Source: Bacillota bacterium (GTDB lineage: Bacteria; Bacillota; Clostridia; Oscillospirales; Ruminococcaceae). From it: 64,000 nt of DNA. Below the pieces are notes generated by a model. That model saw only the letters and a program-made list of their open reading frames with translations, was not told where the DNA came from and ran no database searches. The translations under genes and the position numbers were made by a program. Shown here one piece after another: positions 60,486-64,000 of this stretch (positions are counted from its first letter, which is position 1; every line of letters begins with the position of its first letter). The stretch lies in contig JAEYNX010000021.1 of NCBI GenBank assembly GCA_023412215.1, positions 38,017 to 102,016 of the forward strand. The letters are read 5' to 3'.

Positions 60486-60516
60486 GCCAAGAAAACGTTT
60501 TCTACACAAAAGCTGT

Positions 60517-60556
60517 AAGCCTCAGTAAGGGATAACACCTTACTGAGGCTTGTTTT
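60517..60556 (+). terminator. Terminator of the hemerythrin-CheX operon
   Basis: AAGCCTCAGTAAGG (60517-60530) pairs perfectly with CCTTACTGAGGCTT (60538-60551), followed by GTTTTG. Confidence 0.88.
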
Positions 60557-60596
60557 GTGCCGCCCAGCCGTTACTCTCTAATCTATAAAAAATACA

Positions 60597-60628
60597 GCCT
60601 GACGGCGTATAAATTACGGCCCTCAGGC
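60597..60628 (-). terminator. Weak terminator of the glycosyltransferase operon
   Basis: GCCTGA (60597-60602) pairs with TCAGGC (60623-60628), with a partial inner stem. On the minus strand it is followed by GTATTTTTTAT. Confidence 0.6.
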
Positions 60629-60646
60629 CGTTTTAGTGGCACGACA

Positions 60647-61753
60647 TTACTTTTCTTCCTTCAATTTTTTAAGCTTTTCCTCAATCAGGGCTATATTGTT
60701 GCTAAGCCGATTGTTTTCCGGGGCAAGGCGTGCGGCCTCCTTGGCATACTCGAGCGATTTCTCGTACATGCCAAGATAGTAGCAGGCGAGCGAGGCCAGA
60801 TCGTAGGGCGTGTGATCCCATGCATAGCCCATATTCACATAGCTTAGAGATCTCTCTTTGATCTTCAGCGCGTGCTCCGCCATGCAGAACACCATCGGCC
60901 AATCCTTCACCTCATAGGCGGCTTTTGCAAGCTCCACATAGGGCTCCCGCATGTGCGACGCCTCGGCGATCGCTTTTAAATACCAGCCCACCGCCTCGTT
61001 ATAATGTGAAAGGCAGCTCTCGCTCTTTGCAATCCAGCGCATGGCGGCGCTTCGCTCCTCCCGCCACGTGGCGGTTGGAAGGGTCAGATAGCGGGTGAGG
61101 GTATCGATGCATTCCTGCCACTGCCCATGGTACATATATTCGCGGCCCAGGTAATAGGTCATACGGTCGCTTTGCGGGTCTTCCTTTACCGCGAGCTCCA
61201 GCAGAGGCAGGTACGACCCGCGGGATTTCGCCGGGTCGGGGTAGTGATTGAGCACCATGCCGTCAATAAACACCGTTTTCTGCGGTTCGCTGCCCACATA
61301 GCTGATGTGTTCATGGACCGGGCACACCCAGCGGTAGCCTTTGCGGTTGTGGATCTTAAAATAGGTAAACTGAATATCCGGTGTGCCGTCGGGCTTTAAG
61401 CTCCAGTTATAAAGGTATTTGCCGTTGGTGGTGTCGTCTGTCCACACCCGCTCGATACACTCCCGCCAGCCTGTTACGAGCACCTCGTCCAGATCGGTGC
61501 ACACGCAGATATCCACATCCTCCGGCACGTGGTCGAGCGAGAGGTTCCTCGCCACGTCAAAACGCCATGGTTTGACCTCCTCCACATACACCATAGCGCC
61601 CCGCGCGCGCAGCTTTTCCACCGTTGCGTCGGTGGAGCCGGTATCGGTTACCACCACCACATCGGCCTCGCTCATCGAGTCCATCCATTTGTCGACAAAC
61701 TGTTCTTCGTTCTTGCAGATTGCGTAAACGCAGATTTTAAAACGATTTTCCAA
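60647..61753 (-). CDS. Family 2 glycosyltransferase with C-terminal repeats (copy 1)
   Basis: The TTG at 61753 follows GGAG and GGGG and gives 368 residues. Residues 1-210 are a GT2 domain: CVYAICKNEEQFVDKWMDSM, VVVTDTGSTDATVEKLRARG, and the nucleotide-sugar DxD site in CVCTDLDEVLVTGW. The C-terminal 150 residues are helical, tetratricopeptide-like (WYLKAIAEASHMREPYVELA). It has no signal or membrane helix, so it works in the cytoplasm. It is two bases after a close paralogue and follows the collagen-like gene on the same strand, a probable acceptor. Confidence 0.9.
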   Translation of the reverse strand: MENRFKICVYAICKNEEQFVDKWMDSMSEADVVVVTDTGSTDATVEKLRARGAMVYVEEVKPWRFDVARNLSLDHVPEDVDICVCTDLDEVLVTGWRECIERVWTDDTTNGKYLYNWSLKPDGTPDIQFTYFKIHNRKGYRWVCPVHEHISYVGSEPQKTVFIDGMVLNHYPDPAKSRGSYLPLLELAVKEDPQSDRMTYYLGREYMYHGQWQECIDTLTRYLTLPTATWREERSAAMRWIAKSESCLSHYNEAVGWYLKAIAEASHMREPYVELAKAAYEVKDWPMVFCMAEHALKIKERSLSYVNMGYAWDHTPYDLASLACYYLGMYEKSLEYAKEAARLAPENNRLSNNIALIEEKLKKLKEEK

Positions 61754-61755
61754 GT

Positions 61756-62850
61756 TTACCCCTGCTCCTTTCCAAGCTTAGCCTGAATAAGCGCGAGATT
61801 GTTCTTAAGCCGCGGGTCCGCCGGGCTGTACTCACAGGCGGTGGTGGCATAGCGGGCCGCCTTCTCGTATAGCCCCAGCCAGTAGCAGGCGATGGCGCCC
61901 AAATCGTAGGGCTGATAGCTCCAGCAGAGCTCCTCCAGCAGGTAGCTGCCCGTTTTTTGAGTGATGGCAAGCGCCTTCTCCACCATTAAAAAGGTCAGCG
62001 ACCAGTCCCTTTGCCGGTAGCCCAGCCTTGCCGCATCCAAATACGGTTCGCGCACCGTCGGGCACTCCGCAATCGCCTTAAACAGCCAGTTCATCGCCTG
62101 CTGCTTATCGCCCTTGCCCTCAAAGCTTCGGGATATAAAGCGCATAGAGGCACATCGCTCTTCACTCCATGTAGCGGTGGGGAGTTTTAAGTGCCTTTCA
62201 AGGGTTTCTATTGCCTTGTCGTACTGCTGATGATATACATACTCCCGCCCCAACCAGAAGGCCGTACGGTCATCCTGCGGATTTTCTTCGGCAGAGAGCT
62301 CCAAAAGCGGCAGGTATTGCCCCCGTGATTTCGTATTATCCGGGTAATGGTTGAGCACCGTATTCACCCATACAACCTTCTCGGGGTCACTTCCGCTGTA
62401 TTCCAGCACCTCGTGTACGGGGTGCACCCATCGAAATTCGTGCCTGCGGTGTATCTTTTCCATTGCAAACTGCTTATTTGGGGTGCCGTCCGGATTAAAG
62501 GTACAGGTAAAGAGGTAGCGCGCCCGTGTGTGCTCGGGCTTCCACGCCGCCTCCAGCTTTTCGCGCCAGCCCTTTTCAAACACCTCGTCCATATCGTTGG
62601 AAACACAGATGTCCGCATCCTCGGGGATATGGTCCATGGCCAGATTTCTCGCCACATCAAACCGCCAGGGGCTGATCTTCTCCTCGTACACAACAGCTCC
62701 GCGAGCCCGCAGCTTTTCTATAGTGCCATCGGTGGAACCGGTGTCAGTCACCACCACCATGTCAGCCTCACTGACAGCGTCCATCCAGCGGTCGACAAAC
62801 TGTTCTTCATTTTTACAGATGGCATAAACGCAGATTTTATACTTACTCAA
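61756..62850 (-). CDS. Family 2 glycosyltransferase with C-terminal repeats (copy 2)
   Basis: The product has 364 residues from a TTG preceded by GAGGTGAG. It has the same plan as copy 1: CVYAICKNEEQFVDRWMDAV, VVVTDTGSTDGTIEKLRARG, DxD in CVSNDMDEVFEKGW, and a helical repeat tail (WLFKAIAECPTVREPYLDAA). The two proteins agree over their whole length at well over half of positions by eye, so they are a tandem duplication. Both may transfer sugars to the same or neighbouring protein. Confidence 0.9.
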   Translation of the reverse strand: MSKYKICVYAICKNEEQFVDRWMDAVSEADMVVVTDTGSTDGTIEKLRARGAVVYEEKISPWRFDVARNLAMDHIPEDADICVSNDMDEVFEKGWREKLEAAWKPEHTRARYLFTCTFNPDGTPNKQFAMEKIHRRHEFRWVHPVHEVLEYSGSDPEKVVWVNTVLNHYPDNTKSRGQYLPLLELSAEENPQDDRTAFWLGREYVYHQQYDKAIETLERHLKLPTATWSEERCASMRFISRSFEGKGDKQQAMNWLFKAIAECPTVREPYLDAARLGYRQRDWSLTFLMVEKALAITQKTGSYLLEELCWSYQPYDLGAIACYWLGLYEKAARYATTACEYSPADPRLKNNLALIQAKLGKEQG

Positions 62851-62925
62851 ACTCTCACCTCGTTTATTCTTTCATACCACTATATGTTCACGGTATAATA
62901 AATGATACCTTTTGCCCCAGACAAA

Positions 62926-62990
62926 GCAAAAGCCGCCTTTCGGCGGGCTTTTGCCAGGAGCGTACCGCAAAATGAAATTTTGCGGTACGC
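62926..62990 (-). terminator. Two hairpins downstream of the collagen-like gene
   Basis: GCGTACCGCAAAAT (62960-62973) pairs perfectly with 62977-62990 around GAA. The next stem pairs GCAAAAGCCGCC (62926-62937) with 62942-62954 through one bulged G, and on the minus strand it ends in a T-containing tail. Together they end the collagen-like transcript. Confidence 0.75.
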
Positions 62991-63020
62991 CCTGTGACCA
63001 TGATTACTTAAGAAATTGTA

Positions 63021-64000
63021 CTATGATAACTGTACAACGATCATATACGTCGACGCCCCGCCCAAGAGCTCTACATTCGTCGCTTCCAAGCCATATAACT
63101 GGAATGAGATGGTATCTTTTGCATTTAACGCCGCCATAAAGGAAGTGCTGAGATTATCTATAGCGACGGGCGGCTCTATAACGGATGCGGCTATAGGCTT
63201 TAGACCATTCACAATTACCCGGGAGGATATCAACACCGGAGTCGTGGTCGCTACCCCATAGCTGATGAGATATTTTCCTGTCTCCGGTATAAGGAACATG
63301 TCATTCGAACTGTTTTGGGCAAATGCACTGACACTTTGATTGGTGAATAAAGGAATATTCGTTCCTTCCTTTTTTACAGAGAGAACGGATACGGTACCCT
63401 CGGTTGCCATGCTATTGCTCGTAACAAGCAACGCGGCTGGGCCAGTCGGGCCCGTGTCGCCGGTCGGACCAGTCGGGCCGGTGTCGCCTGTCGGGCCGGT
63501 TGGACCCGTGTCGCCAGTTGGACCGGTTGGGCCAGTGTCGCCAGTTGGACCGGTCGGACCTGTGTCGCCGGTTGGACCAGTCGGGCCGGTATCACCTGTC
63601 GGACCAGTCGGGCCGGTGTCGCCTGTCGGACCAGTCGGGCCGGTATCACCTGTCGGACCAGTCGGGCCTGTGTCGCCGGTCGGACCAGTCGGACCCGTAT
63701 CGCCTGTAGGGCCAGTCGGACCTGTGTCACCAGTCGGACCCGTGTCGCCAGTTGGACCGGTCGGGCCGGTATCACCTGTCGGACCGGTTGGACCCGTATC
63801 GCCTGTTGGACCGGTCGGACCTGTGTCGCCGGTTGGGCCGGTCGGACCAGTCGGACCCGTATCGCCGGTTGGACCAGTCGGACCCGTGTCACCGGTTGGA
63901 CCGGTCGGACCCGTGTCGCCGGTCGGGCCGGTTGGGCCCGTGTCACCTGTCGGACCAGTCGGACCCGTGTCGCCTGTCGGACCAGTCGGGCCGGTATCAC
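63021..64000 (-). CDS. Collagen-like protein (exosporium type), C-terminal part, cut by the right edge
   Basis: On the minus strand the frame is open from base 63998 to a stop at 63021. About 190 codons encode Gly-X-Y triplets, mostly the nine-residue unit GPTGPTGDT, with irregular 12-residue and 6-residue units. They are followed by GPAALLVTSNSMATEG and a globular end of about 135 residues (PETGKYLISYGVATTTPVLI) resembling the trimerising C-terminal domain of BclA. Such proteins form the hair-like nap of spores in related genera. The many threonines are likely O-glycosylation sites. The N-terminus is off the window. Confidence 0.88.
   Translation of the reverse strand, partial: DTGPTGPTGDTGPTGPTGDTGPTGPTGDTGPTGPTGDTGPTGPTGDTGPTGPTGPTGDTGPTGPTGDTGPTGPTGDTGPTGPTGDTGPTGDTGPTGPTGDTGPTGPTGDTGPTGPTGDTGPTGPTGDTGPTGPTGDTGPTGPTGDTGPTGPTGDTGPTGPTGDTGPTGPTGDTGPTGPTGDTGPTGPAALLVTSNSMATEGTVSVLSVKKEGTNIPLFTNQSVSAFAQNSSNDMFLIPETGKYLISYGVATTTPVLISSRVIVNGLKPIAASVIEPPVAIDNLSTSFMAALNAKDTISFQLYGLEATNVELLGGASTYMIVVQLS
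63434..64000 (-). repeat. 27-bp tandem repeats coding for collagen triplets
   Basis: At least 18 units of about 27 bases encode GPTGPTGDT, with synonymous changes at third positions (GGT/GGC, ACT/ACC/ACA, GAC/GAT) between units. One unit is extended by GPT and one is shortened to GPTGDT. The array continues past the edge. Slippage should make its length variable between strains. Confidence 0.87.

Noticed and set aside
63374..64000. A minus-strand frame rich in Arg, Pro, Val and Gln repeats
   Set aside because: It is a shifted reading of the collagen repeats. The true frame gives Gly-X-Y triplets and continues into a globular domain.
63430..64000. Regular short repeats that could suggest a CRISPR array
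   Set aside because: Units of about 27 bases follow each other without spacers and encode collagen triplets.
1..64000. tRNA, rRNA and intact transposase genes
   Set aside because: I looked for cloverleaf and rRNA landmarks and for transposase motifs while reading and saw none. A dedicated scan (tRNAscan, Infernal, ISfinder) would be decisive.

Overview
The window looks like chromosomal DNA of an anaerobic, probably spore-forming member of the Bacillota, class Clostridia (an Oscillospiraceae/Lachnospiraceae-like gut or plant-fibre bacterium). The grounds are strong purine-rich ribosome-binding sites, frequent TTG and GTG starts, lipoprotein-type solute-binding proteins, many carbohydrate ABC transporters of the LplB/LplC and ChvE-MmsAB types, RpiR and YesM regulators, LrgAB, an intramembrane-type sensor kinase, a YhbD-bactofilin pair and a large collagen-like protein of the exosporium type. 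No tRNA, rRNA, CRISPR array, prophage or intact insertion sequence was seen. The organism is an inference; genus cannot be read from this sequence.

Bases 1-9852 are a plus-strand carbohydrate cassette preceded by the cut-off start of a divergent YesM-type sensor kinase. It holds a solute-binding lipoprotein, two permeases, a Gfo/Idh/MocA oxidoreductase, a DUF6807 (PmoA-like) protein, a GH112 phosphorylase and an L-rhamnose mutarotase. The phosphorylase next to a rhamnose mutarotase suggests phosphorolysis of galactosyl-rhamnose from rhamnogalacturonan I. A 157-bp MITE-like element sits inside this cassette. Bases 10031-15389 are a minus-strand operon: sugar isomerase, an N-terminally extended mannose-6-phosphate isomerase-like protein, a ROK kinase and an RpiR regulator. 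A clan GH-A glycoside hydrolase (15644-17722) is divergent from it. A second RpiR gene is divergent from an operon running 18940-26752: two permeases, binding protein, DUF6259 glycosidase-like protein, aldose epimerase, DJ-1/PfpI protein and glycerophosphodiesterase.

Bases 26780-33739 hold an MgtC-like protein with no ordinary start codon, LrgA/LrgB, and a two-component system with an ABC transporter of the peptide-antibiotic resistance type. A gene-poor stretch (33740-34795) carries stacked hairpins, a second MITE-like element related to the first, and a small coiled-coil gene. Bases 34670-38835 are a TetR-controlled operon: ApbE flavin transferase, a membrane-anchored FMN-binding protein with its SGAT acceptor motif, a membrane methyltransferase, a flavodoxin-like protein, and a membrane protein whose ribosome-binding site can be sequestered in a hairpin. 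It reads as a small extracytoplasmic flavoprotein module.

Bases 38844-43855 hold a ferritin-like protein divergent from a three-subunit molybdenum hydroxylase. Next come a YeiH-type exporter with a divergent LysR regulator, pyridoxamine kinase, an AT-rich methyltransferase, a ThuA-like protein, the YhbD-bactofilin pair, and a GH3 lipoprotein. A ChvE-MmsA-MmsB sugar transporter operon follows, then an aldo/keto reductase divergent from a MocR-type regulator, and a hemerythrin-CheX pair. The right end holds two tandem TTG-start glycosyltransferases just downstream of a collagen-like gene whose Gly-Pro-Thr repeats run off the edge; the glycosyltransferases may decorate it.

Several promoters and operators are sharp enough to fix translation starts. 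Many starts given here are therefore internal to the longest open frames.
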